Of a stretch of DNA of 54,392 nucleotides, positions 16,043-23,559 are shown piece after piece. A model generated the notes under the pieces. It had not been told where the DNA came from. It searched no databases and saw nothing but the letters and a program-made list of their open reading frames with translations. The stretch comes from an uncultured Clostridia bacterium (lineage in GTDB: Bacteria; Bacillota; Clostridia; Lachnospirales; Cellulosilyticaceae). The stretch's first letter is position 1, and each line of letters begins with the position of its first letter. A program made the position numbers and the translations under genes. The stretch lies in contig CALJNR010000121.1 of the NCBI GenBank assembly GCA_937981575.1, positions 1 through 54,392 on the forward strand, written 5' to 3'.

Positions 16043-17179
16043 TCAACTATTATATTTATAATAATTCATGCATGTTCCTTCACTAGAGACCATGCATGCT
16101 CCTATAGGATGACTTGGGGTACAAAGTTTTTGATATAACAGACATTCTATAGGCTTTTTTAGACCCCTTAGTACATCCCCGCACATACAGTCTGGATGTA
16201 CTTTAGCATGAGGTAAGGTTAAGTTAAACTTCAGCGCTGCATTAAAGTGAGACAAGGAAGGTTTTAAAGTGAGACCGGTTTGAGGAAGGGTTCCGATCCC
16301 GCGCCATGAACTGCTGGCAGGCTCAAATGCTTCAGCAATAAGTGATAGGGCCTTTAGGCTTCCTTCAGGTTTAACAACCCTTTTATAAAGGTTTTGACAA
16401 CCATAGTATTTATCATGTTTCATCTGAATCAGCGTATAGATAGCAGATATTAAGTCTAAACGTTCAAAGCCTGCAATGACCATAGGTACTTGATAGGTTT
16501 CGGACAGTACTTCAAATGGCCTTGTGCCTATAATAGCGGCTACATGGCCAGGACATATAAAAGCATTTATATTGACAGATTTATCTAAAATAAGATTTTC
16601 CATAGCATGAGGCATAGTCTTTAGACTAAAGAGCATGCTGAGGTTATGCAGCGATTCTTTTATTGCACTCTTTAGTGTCAGTGCAATAACCGGCGTAGTC
16701 GTTTCAAAGCCTACTGCAAGAAAAACAATCTCATGATCGGGATAATCTTTAGCAAGTGCAATGCATTCAAGTGGAGAATAAACTGTTTGAATATGCATGC
16801 CTTGAGCTCTCATATCACTAAGTGAACAGGTGCTTCCCGGAACTCTAAGCATGTCTCCGAAGGTTGCAATAATTACATTATCTTGCAAGGCAAGTTCAGC
16901 AGCCATATCAATGTAGGCTGTATCAGTTACACATACTGGACATCCTGGTCCGGATAAAAGATTAATATAAGAAGGCAGAAGTTTATCAATCCCATGTTTA
17001 TAAATACTCATCGTATGTGTCCCGCAAACTTCCATAATGTTAAATGTTTGGGGACAGTTCTCTAATTTTGGTGTTGTAGTGTTCTGCGTATTTGGGGGAC
17101 GGTTCTCTAACTTTAAGGTTTTAATAAGTAGTCTTTGAGCAAGAATAGGATCTTTAAAATCATTTATATAGGCCATCAT
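16043..17179 (-). CDS. hypD: hydrogenase maturation factor HypD, with N-terminal insert
   Basis: HypD is the [4Fe-4S] scaffold that, with HypC, assembles the Fe(CN)2CO unit. Visible motifs are MEVCGTHTMSIYKHGI, SGPGCPVCVT, FETTTP, CPGHVAAIIG, and the C-terminal cysteines in HPDCMCGDVLRG and CMVSSEGTC. Between the usual N-terminal helix and FNIMEVCGTH there are about 22 extra residues (about 22-45) encoded by two copies of a REP-like motif (17047-17065 and 17091-17110). The frame is kept, so the insert is probably tolerated. Two consecutive ATG codons follow AAGAGGTGAA. The gene starts 8 bp after hypC. Confidence 0.96.
   Translation of the reverse strand: MMAYINDFKDPILAQRLLIKTLKLENRPPNTQNTTTPKLENCPQTFNIMEVCGTHTMSIYKHGIDKLLPSYINLLSGPGCPVCVTDTAYIDMAAELALQDNVIIATFGDMLRVPGSTCSLSDMRAQGMHIQTVYSPLECIALAKDYPDHEIVFLAVGFETTTPVIALTLKSAIKESLHNLSMLFSLKTMPHAMENLILDKSVNINAFICPGHVAAIIGTRPFEVLSETYQVPMVIAGFERLDLISAIYTLIQMKHDKYYGCQNLYKRVVKPEGSLKALSLIAEAFEPASSSWRGIGTLPQTGLTLKPSLSHFNAALKFNLTLPHAKVHPDCMCGDVLRGLKKPIECLLYQKLCTPSHPIGACMVSSEGTCMNYYKYNS
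17047..17110 (+). repeat. REP-like motif pair inside hypD
   Basis: Two direct copies of TTTGGGGACRGTTCTCTAA lie at 17047-17065 and 17091-17110 (the second has one extra G). A third copy lies in hypF at 18991-19009 in the opposite orientation. From general knowledge, short GGGGACGGTTCT-type units recur in clostridial genomes and resemble REP elements mobilised by Y1 transposases. I see no such transposase here. Confidence 0.65.
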
Positions 17180-17187
17180 TTCACCTC

Positions 17188-17406
17188 TTAAAAGTCGTCA
17201 CAAAGCATCTTAAAAACTTCTAAAGTATTTAATGCTTCTATTTCATCAATTTTTGTTACGCCATACCCCGCATGAACGAGTATGTAATCATTTATTTCAA
17301 GGTCTTCAATAAGAATGGTATTGACCTGCTTTTGTACTTTGCCGAAATCAACTAAAGCTTCACCTTGATAAATTTCGAGCACCTTACCGGGAATAGCAAT
17401 GCACAT
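17188..17406 (-). CDS. hypC: hydrogenase maturation chaperone HypC
   Basis: A 72-residue HypC/HupF chaperone. It begins MCIAIPGKV, and the Cys exposed after Met removal binds the Fe precursor and then the large subunit. The beta-barrel segments ALVDFGKVQKQVN and DYILVHAGYGVTKID match the family. It lies 6 bp after hypF and 8 bp before hypD, its partner in Fe(CN)2CO assembly. Confidence 0.97.
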   Translation of the reverse strand: MCIAIPGKVLEIYQGEALVDFGKVQKQVNTILIEDLEINDYILVHAGYGVTKIDEIEALNTLEVFKMLCDDF

Positions 17407-17412
17407 GATTAA

Positions 17413-19776
17413 TCACTCCCTTATCTGCCTTGAGGCAACGACTAATTGACCGAAAGATAATCCGCTGTCATTACAAGGAACTAATTTATGAGTAAAAACT
17501 ATAAAACCATTTTGAACGAGCAAATGACAGAGCCTAGAGAACAGAATTTCATTTTGAAAAACACCTCCGCTAAGCGCTACATGATTAATATGATATTCTT
17601 TTCTAAGCCCTTGGCATATTTCTAACGTGGCAGCACTCATTGTATTATGAAATTTCCGGGAAATAATGGTATGTAAGATGCCAAGATTAAGATCAAAAAC
17701 TATTTCTCTTATAAGGCACCTATAATCAATCACCCACACATTGGTTGTTTTATTAATAATAAAGGAATAGGTGTCATTATGCAGGGGACTGGCATGAGCA
17801 AGGTTCTCTAAGTAAATGGCAGCTTCAGCTTCATAGCTTATTTGATGTGTAAAACCAAGGAGAGCTGCAACAGCGTCAAACAATCTTCCCATACTGCAGC
17901 AGAGCGGGCTCATAGTATTGTTTTTCAACATAGATAAGATAAATGAAGAATCTTTTTGAATGAGGTGCGAGGGCAGGAGGCGAAAAGTTTCTTCACCAAA
18001 GGTTTCATACAAAAGGCTTATGCCCATCCGCCAGGGCCATAAGGCAGCTTTATCTCCTCCAGGCATTTTAAAGTAATTCAAGTGAGCTGCTCGTTTAAAG
18101 TGCTTAGTATCACAAATGAGAAATTCACTTCCCCACAGTGTCCCGTCATTTCCATAACCTATCCCGTCAAAAGCTATACCTATTACTTCATTATCTATTT
18201 TATTCTCAGCTAAGCAGGCAGCGAGGTGGGCATGGTGATGGTACACACCAACCTTTTCAGCACTATCATCTTTTACTTCATCCTGATAAGAAAAGCTCGG
18301 ATGATAGTCATAGGCGATTACTTTAGGGTTGATGTTATAAAGTGTTTTAAAGTGATTCACGTTATAGGTAAAGTGGCTTAAGGTTTCAGCGTTAGCCAGG
18401 TCGCCTATGTATTGACTCATAAAACATAGATTTTCTTTTGAAATACAGAAGGTATTTTTGAATTCGCTGCCTAAAGCAAGCATTTCATTCTCGGCACTTA
18501 GGGAGTTGCTATTTTCAGTTCGAGTCTCCTGGTTATTAGATAATGCATCATTCTTTCTAGTTTGCTCTTTGTTGAGTGGCGATGAAGAATGACTTAAATT
18601 TAAATCAAAAGATACAGGCGCATAGCCACGGGCATTCCTAATCACGCGTTCTTCACCTAGCATTACTTTGACGACCGAATCATCAACTGGAATGTGAATG
18701 TCGCGGTTATGGACTAAAAAGTAATCCGCCACATCTTTAAGTTCTAGAAGAGCGTCTTCATTTTTATAAAGCATAGGAAGCCCGGAATGATTTGCACTGG
18801 TGGCTACCAAAACGCTAAGCGTTTCATCAAACAGCATATGGTGAAGAGGGGTATAGGGCAGCATAACGCCTAAGTCCGGGTAATCAAAAGAAATACTATG
18901 AGGAAGCGTATGATTTCTTTTTTTCAGCAACAAAATAGGCTTTTTATTACCTAATAAAATTTCTTTTTCCTTCTCGTCTAAGCAGCAATATTGGAGAACC
19001 GTCCCCAAATCTTTCATCATTAGGGCAAGGGGTTTGGAGGGACGTTTTTTGCGGCGGCGGAGACTTAAGATCGTCTCATCAGACATTCCATCACAAAGGA
19101 GGTGAAAGCCGCCAAGTCCTTTTGCAGCAACAATACAGCCAGCTTTTAAAAATAATCGGACTTGATAAATCGGATCTTCTGTGGGTATTGTATTACCATG
19201 GGCATCCATTAGTGTAAGCTGTGGGCCGCATAAACTGCAGCAAGTAGGCTGAGCGTGAAACCTTCGATCTAAAGGGTTCTCATATTCTTTATGGCACTCG
19301 GGGCACATGGGGAAGTCTTTCATTGTAGTCGAAGGTCTGTCATAAGGAAGGGCCTTTATAATAGAAAACCTTGGCCCGCAGTTAGTACAATTAGTAAAAG
19401 CGTACTTAAACCGCTTAACTGCGGCTGTATTATGAATATCACTTAAACAGTCTTGGCAAACAGCAATATCAGGAGATAAGAGAGTGATCTGTCCCTCGTT
19501 TAAGCTGCTTTTAAGTATTCGAAAACCCATGCAGCCTTCCGTTTTGGCAGGCTCTGTATGTACAGTATCAATTTTAGAAAGAGGAGGGGCTTTAGTAGTT
19601 AAGTCACCTAAAAAACATTCGATGTTTTGCATAGCTCCTTCTAAGTGGATAAAAACGCCTGAAGAGTTATTTTGAACACTGCCACTTAGTTGATGAAGAT
19701 GAGCTAACTGATAAATAAAGGGCCTAAAGCCTACTCCCTGAACAATACCTTTAACCCTAACGTTTATACTAGGCAT
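17413..19776 (-). CDS. hypF: carbamoyltransferase HypF
   Basis: HypF makes carbamoyl-adenylate from carbamoyl phosphate and transfers the carbamoyl group to HypE. Domains in order are: acylphosphatase (about 1-90, VKGIVQGVGFRPF); two zinc-finger modules with paired CxxC (about 105-180); a YrdC-like domain (about 200-380, KGLGGFHLLCD, KRPSKPLALM, PYTPLH); and the Kae1-like C-terminal domain (about 430-787, YHHHAHLAACLAE, GIAFDGIGYG, LSGGVFQNE). A Ser/Asn/Glu-rich linker of about 35 residues after the YrdC domain is longer than I expect. A REP-like motif falls within codons of about 256-262 without shifting the frame. Confidence 0.97.
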   Translation of the reverse strand: MPSINVRVKGIVQGVGFRPFIYQLAHLHQLSGSVQNNSSGVFIHLEGAMQNIECFLGDLTTKAPPLSKIDTVHTEPAKTEGCMGFRILKSSLNEGQITLLSPDIAVCQDCLSDIHNTAAVKRFKYAFTNCTNCGPRFSIIKALPYDRPSTTMKDFPMCPECHKEYENPLDRRFHAQPTCCSLCGPQLTLMDAHGNTIPTEDPIYQVRLFLKAGCIVAAKGLGGFHLLCDGMSDETILSLRRRKKRPSKPLALMMKDLGTVLQYCCLDEKEKEILLGNKKPILLLKKRNHTLPHSISFDYPDLGVMLPYTPLHHMLFDETLSVLVATSANHSGLPMLYKNEDALLELKDVADYFLVHNRDIHIPVDDSVVKVMLGEERVIRNARGYAPVSFDLNLSHSSSPLNKEQTRKNDALSNNQETRTENSNSLSAENEMLALGSEFKNTFCISKENLCFMSQYIGDLANAETLSHFTYNVNHFKTLYNINPKVIAYDYHPSFSYQDEVKDDSAEKVGVYHHHAHLAACLAENKIDNEVIGIAFDGIGYGNDGTLWGSEFLICDTKHFKRAAHLNYFKMPGGDKAALWPWRMGISLLYETFGEETFRLLPSHLIQKDSSFILSMLKNNTMSPLCCSMGRLFDAVAALLGFTHQISYEAEAAIYLENLAHASPLHNDTYSFIINKTTNVWVIDYRCLIREIVFDLNLGILHTIISRKFHNTMSAATLEICQGLRKEYHINHVALSGGVFQNEILFSRLCHLLVQNGFIVFTHKLVPCNDSGLSFGQLVVASRQIRE
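18991..19009 (-). repeat. REP-like motif inside hypF
   Basis: The minus strand reads ATTTGGGGACGGTTCTCCAA, matching the hypD motif pair at about 17 of 19 positions. It encodes LGTVLQ in the YrdC region with no obvious insertion. Confidence 0.5.
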
Positions 19777-19779
19777 AGC

Positions 19780-20442
19780 TTAAACATCCTTTTTATTTCG
19801 TATTGCTCCCATGAGAAAGCGAGTGAGGGAAGTGACACCTGTTCCATCTTTACAGGATATTTCAAAAACTTTTACATTCTCATTAAGAGAATAGACATCT
19901 TGATAAAACTCCTCAATATTAAAATCAGTCATAGGAAGCAAGTCTGTTTTATTTAGGATGACAGCGCTGCAGCGCTGAAACATACTGGGATATTTTAGCG
20001 GTTTATCGTTTCCTTCAGTTACACTCATGACAACTACCTTTATATCTTCACCTAAATCATATGAAGCGGGGCACACTAAATTTCCTATATTCTCTATGAT
20101 TAAAAAGTCTAAGTGTTTTGTATCAATATGAGAAAGGGCTTTGCGAACCATAGAAGCATCCAAATGGCATGCTCCAGCAGTATTAATCTGAATCACATTT
20201 GTATTGCACCTGGCGATTCTGGCAGCGTCCTTGGCAGTATAAAGATCACCTTCTATAATAGCCATATTATAGTTCAGGCTGATAGAAGAGATAATGTTTT
20301 CAAGAACAGATGTTTTACCAGAACCTGGAGACCCCATCAAGTTAATAGTGAAGGCCTTTTGAGCGTTTAAAAAAGCTCTGTTCTCAGCAGCAGCCTTGTC
20401 ATTGTTTTCAAGTACGCTTTTTTCGATTAGAATTTGTTTCAT
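19780..20442 (-). CDS. hypB: Ni-insertion GTPase HypB
   Basis: HypB is a GTPase that delivers nickel to the hydrogenase large subunit together with HypA. Visible motifs are Walker A GSPGSGKTS, metal site GACHLDASMV (Cys and His), ENIGNLVCP and NKTD for guanine. The N-terminal His-rich Ni-storage stretch of some HypBs is absent. I chose ATG 20442 (220 residues): the GAGGGGG ribosome site lies at the end of hypA just before it. The longer frame from 20466 would begin inside hypA. Confidence 0.96.
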   Translation of the reverse strand: MKQILIEKSVLENNDKAAAENRAFLNAQKAFTINLMGSPGSGKTSVLENIISSISLNYNMAIIEGDLYTAKDAARIARCNTNVIQINTAGACHLDASMVRKALSHIDTKHLDFLIIENIGNLVCPASYDLGEDIKVVVMSVTEGNDKPLKYPSMFQRCSAVILNKTDLLPMTDFNIEEFYQDVYSLNENVKVFEISCKDGTGVTSLTRFLMGAIRNKKDV

Positions 20443-20443
20443 A

Positions 20444-20785
20444 TTATTCCCCCTCGATGCTTGCAACTAATATTTCATAGCCTGTCATAATTTGGTGGCT
20501 GAATGCATTGCAATAAGGACAAAGTTTATCAGTGAAACTTATTTTAAATTCCAAGTTGCAATTTTTACAGTAAGCCTGAGCTTCCTGAACTTCAATGTGA
20601 AGCTTGGCATTTTCGCACAAGGTCCCTTTCTGAAGTCCCTCAAAAGCAAAATGAAGGGAGTCTTCCTGGAGGCAGCAAAACTCACCAATGCTCATATTGA
20701 TTTTATCTATTTTTTTTAAGCTGTTTTTTTCAGCATATTCTTTTGCAATTTCTATAACGTTATAGATGATAGATAACTCATGCAT
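20444..20785 (-). CDS. hypA: Ni metallochaperone HypA
   Basis: A 113-residue HypA. It begins MHEL, in which His2 is the Ni ligand. It carries the family sequence IGEFCCLQEDSLHFAFE and a zinc site of two CxxC pairs (CKNC and CPYC). It works with HypB, whose gene follows by one base, and overlaps the protease gene upstream by 8 bp. Confidence 0.96.
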   Translation of the reverse strand: MHELSIIYNVIEIAKEYAEKNSLKKIDKINMSIGEFCCLQEDSLHFAFEGLQKGTLCENAKLHIEVQEAQAYCKNCNLEFKISFTDKLCPYCNAFSHQIMTGYEILVASIEGE

Positions 20786-21236
20786 ATACTTTCACAACTT
20801 TCTCTAAAAATAGTAGAATTTGCTTGCAGATTTCATCAAATTTAGTGTGCAATGTTGGTGAGAGTTCAAGAGAAAAATCTATGCGGCTGATTTCAATGCC
20901 TATAAGAAAACCTTGAATCTCTGGATATTCGCTCCGGAGCATTTTTAAAAGATTCATTTCATGAGCTGAATGGGTAGTTTTTATAAATGTGTCACATTCT
21001 GAAAAGGGAAGGTAACTTATTGTTCCTGGTTCAAGGTCTAAATAAGTACTGTCAATAATAATGATGAAGTCATCCTTATCAATACAGTCCATACAGAAGT
21101 AACAATCTGTTTCACCAATGATTCCTTCAATATGAGGGGATAAGCTCTTAATAGGATCTATAAGCTTTTCTAATATCCGTACACCAATGGCGTCATCACA
21201 AAGTAGGATATTTCCGATTCCAAACACCTTAATCAT
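20778..21236 (-). CDS. hydrogenase maturation endopeptidase (HyaD/HycI family)
   Basis: A 152-residue Ni-dependent protease that removes the C-terminal tail of the large subunit after metal insertion. It shows the family opening FGIGNILLCDDAIGVRILEKL, with the Ni-binding Asp/Glu position in CDDAIG, then the second acidic position in IIDSTYLDLEPG, and the conserved His in TTHSAHEMNLL. It directly abuts the large-subunit stop codon, and the substrate visibly has a tail to remove. Confidence 0.94.
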   Translation of the reverse strand: MIKVFGIGNILLCDDAIGVRILEKLIDPIKSLSPHIEGIIGETDCYFCMDCIDKDDFIIIIDSTYLDLEPGTISYLPFSECDTFIKTTHSAHEMNLLKMLRSEYPEIQGFLIGIEISRIDFSLELSPTLHTKFDEICKQILLFLEKVVKVYA

Positions 21237-22652
21237 TTATATAATCCTGATTGTCAGAGGAGAGTATCTATCGCTTGTAACGTGGGCAGCGCAGTTTAGG
21301 CAAGGATCAAAGCTTCTGATAATACGGCCTATTTCAACTGGATTACGGATATCTTGAATAGGCGTTCCTACAAGAGCTTCTTCAGCTGCACCGCGCACGC
21401 CGTTATTATCGCGGGGAGACATATTCCAATTCGACGGCGGAATAAGAGAATAATTTTTAGTTATACCATTTTCAATTTCCAAAAAGTGCATGAGGATGCC
21501 GCGGGATGCTGCAACTATACCTATTCCTCTTGCAGATTGAGGAATAGTCCACTGTCTTTGAACAGCTGGAGCGAGCTGCATGATTTCGATGAGACCCTGC
21601 ATAACATTACATATGATTTGAGTTTCCAAAGCTCTTGCAACATTCCGGTCCATCGCAGCTGTGCCACGGGTATATACACCGCTAATATACATTCTTGCCA
21701 AAGGGCCTACTTCTACAGGAAGACCCTGATATCTAGGTGCAGTCACCCAAGAATAGGCACCAGCTTTATCAGCATCAGGAGCTGGCGGCGTTTCAGCAGG
21801 AACCGCCGTATCATTGGGAGCATTAAACCAGCTGTATCTTAGATTTTCAGTAATGAAGTTCACATCAAGCGGACTAAGCTGTCCGTCAATCATAACCCCG
21901 CCGACGGTATATGTAACCGGAAAGTTATCTTCAGCAAAAAGCGGCTCGGATATAAAGTTACGGTAGCTTGTTCCAAGTTCATAGTATTCGCTGTAGTAGC
22001 TAGCGATAATATTAACATCGGGAATGAGAACATCTTTTACAAAATCAGTTATCTCATTTAGGATAGACTTTACTTCACTGAATTGCTTAATGGTAACATT
22101 GGTAGTTACCCCCCCGACGAATATGCCATGAGGATGAGGGGCCTTGCCGGCTAAAACAGCTAAAGCAGTATGAGCTTTTCGGCTTATTGGAATAGAGGCA
22201 AAATAATCATTAGCAAGCTTGGCATTAATATCTCTTGGCAACCTATAGTCGCCAGACTCAGGATTTGTTTTTTGGAGCGGGCTGATTCCTTCTATGTTGA
22301 CGTAATCAGGAAAAACAAACTGGAATATCTGCCTAATATGATTTTGCAAAAGTTCAAACCCGTTAGCGAGCTCCCTAACGACCATTCCATTTACAGATGG
22401 GGTTACACCTAGAGCTTGCTCAAGAGCAAGGGTAGAGGCAAGCTCGTGGTGAGTCGAACATATTCCACAGGTTCTGGCCGTAAGATAAGGCATATCTAAA
22501 GGAAGCCTTCCGCGGAACATTTCTTCAAAGCCTCTAAACTGCATACCACCGCTTCTGGCCTCGACGATAACATTATTTTCTATTTCTACGCTGATATCCA
22601 GAAGGCCGCTTATTCTTGATACGGGATCTATTATAACTTCTGTTCGTGCCAT
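21237..22652 (-). CDS. [NiFe] hydrogenase large subunit
   Basis: The catalytic subunit, 471 residues. The Ni ligands are visible in the N-terminal motif RTCGICSTHH and the C-terminal motif DPCLNCAAH. A 14-residue tail (VTSDRYSPLTIRII) follows the final His and is the expected substrate of the adjacent protease. GKAPHPHGIFVGG matches the conserved KxPHxxxxxGG stretch. I chose ATG 22652 because GGGAGG lies 9-10 bp upstream and homologues start with a short strand before IDPVSRISG. The frame from 22727 would overlap the small-subunit gene. The exact subgroup needs a phylogeny. Without a Tat signal on its partner the enzyme should be cytosolic. Confidence 0.95.
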   Translation of the reverse strand: MARTEVIIDPVSRISGLLDISVEIENNVIVEARSGGMQFRGFEEMFRGRLPLDMPYLTARTCGICSTHHELASTLALEQALGVTPSVNGMVVRELANGFELLQNHIRQIFQFVFPDYVNIEGISPLQKTNPESGDYRLPRDINAKLANDYFASIPISRKAHTALAVLAGKAPHPHGIFVGGVTTNVTIKQFSEVKSILNEITDFVKDVLIPDVNIIASYYSEYYELGTSYRNFISEPLFAEDNFPVTYTVGGVMIDGQLSPLDVNFITENLRYSWFNAPNDTAVPAETPPAPDADKAGAYSWVTAPRYQGLPVEVGPLARMYISGVYTRGTAAMDRNVARALETQIICNVMQGLIEIMQLAPAVQRQWTIPQSARGIGIVAASRGILMHFLEIENGITKNYSLIPPSNWNMSPRDNNGVRGAAEEALVGTPIQDIRNPVEIGRIIRSFDPCLNCAAHVTSDRYSPLTIRII

Positions 22653-22666
22653 ACAAGGAACCTCCC

Positions 22667-23545
22667 TTAATATCTTATAAAAGGCTGCATTAAATCGGGG
22701 AATCCGAAAGAAGCGCAGCCTATACAATTTGTATTATTTCCTATAGGCCAATTATCGCTTTCATTCCATCTATTGATTGGACACTGAGTCCTGGTAACGG
22801 GGCCGCGGCATCCAAGCTTAAACATACACTCAGGAGAGCCATAGGTACTGGCAAAAATACCATAATCAAAAAACGATCTTCTTGGACACTGCTCATGAAT
22901 TGTAAGGCCAAAAAAGGTAATAGGCCGATTTTGCTCATCAAGTGCTGGCATGCCAAAGTTAACAATATGTGCGAGTGTTCCAAGGATCCACAAAGGATGA
23001 ACAGGGCATCCAGGAACATTTATTATCAGGCGATCAAGAACTTGATTGAGTGGAACAGCCTGAGAAACATTAGGCCTGGCGGCTGTTGGGCCTCCAAAAG
23101 AGGCACAAGTTCCTGCAGCTACGACATAACTTGCGTTTTGAGCGATAGTTTGAACTGCTTCTAGAGCTGTTATATATCTGCCCTCATAATTGGCTATAAT
23201 GGTATAGCGTCCTTCAGATCTCAGTGGAATAGCCCCGCTTACGATAAAAATATATGGTTCGCCAGAATTTATAGTATTCAGGATACGTTCATAGGCCGCC
23301 TCGCCTGAGTCTGTCATAATACTATTAAAAAAGGTCATATTGACTAAATCAGTTAAAAGAAAGGGAACACCGGGATTTTCACCATCTAATAAGGCTATAA
23401 TTTCTCCAAAGCAAGTAGATGTTTCAAGCCAAATACAGTTAGGCTTTTGGGCTGTTCCCTGTCTAATACTCTCTATTGCCCTATTAATATAATTTAATGG
23501 CATATAAGGTTTACTATTAGGTAAAGGACATTTTGTTTTATCCAT
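22667..23545 (-). CDS. [NiFe] hydrogenase small subunit, unusual proximal cluster
   Basis: The electron-relay subunit, 292 residues. Distal [4Fe-4S] ligands are His217, Cys220, Cys240 and Cys246. The medial cluster has Cys255, Cys274 and Cys277, with Pro near 267, as in a [3Fe-4S] site. For the proximal cluster, Cys45, Cys147 and Cys180 are present but the usual CxxC reads Cys45-Phe-Gly-Glu48, so the second ligand is Glu. There is no N-terminal twin-arginine signal and no C-terminal membrane anchor, which indicates a cytosolic enzyme. Its gene follows the cytochrome b5-like protein by 14 bp and precedes the large subunit by 14 bp. Confidence 0.94.
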   Translation of the reverse strand: MDKTKCPLPNSKPYMPLNYINRAIESIRQGTAQKPNCIWLETSTCFGEIIALLDGENPGVPFLLTDLVNMTFFNSIMTDSGEAAYERILNTINSGEPYIFIVSGAIPLRSEGRYTIIANYEGRYITALEAVQTIAQNASYVVAAGTCASFGGPTAARPNVSQAVPLNQVLDRLIINVPGCPVHPLWILGTLAHIVNFGMPALDEQNRPITFFGLTIHEQCPRRSFFDYGIFASTYGSPECMFKLGCRGPVTRTQCPINRWNESDNWPIGNNTNCIGCASFGFPDLMQPFIRY

Positions 23546-23559
23546 TATATCAGGCTCCC

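Noticed and set aside
21354..21842. Plus-strand 162-residue frame
   Set aside because: Antisense of the hydrogenase large subunit; composition is that of a shadow frame.
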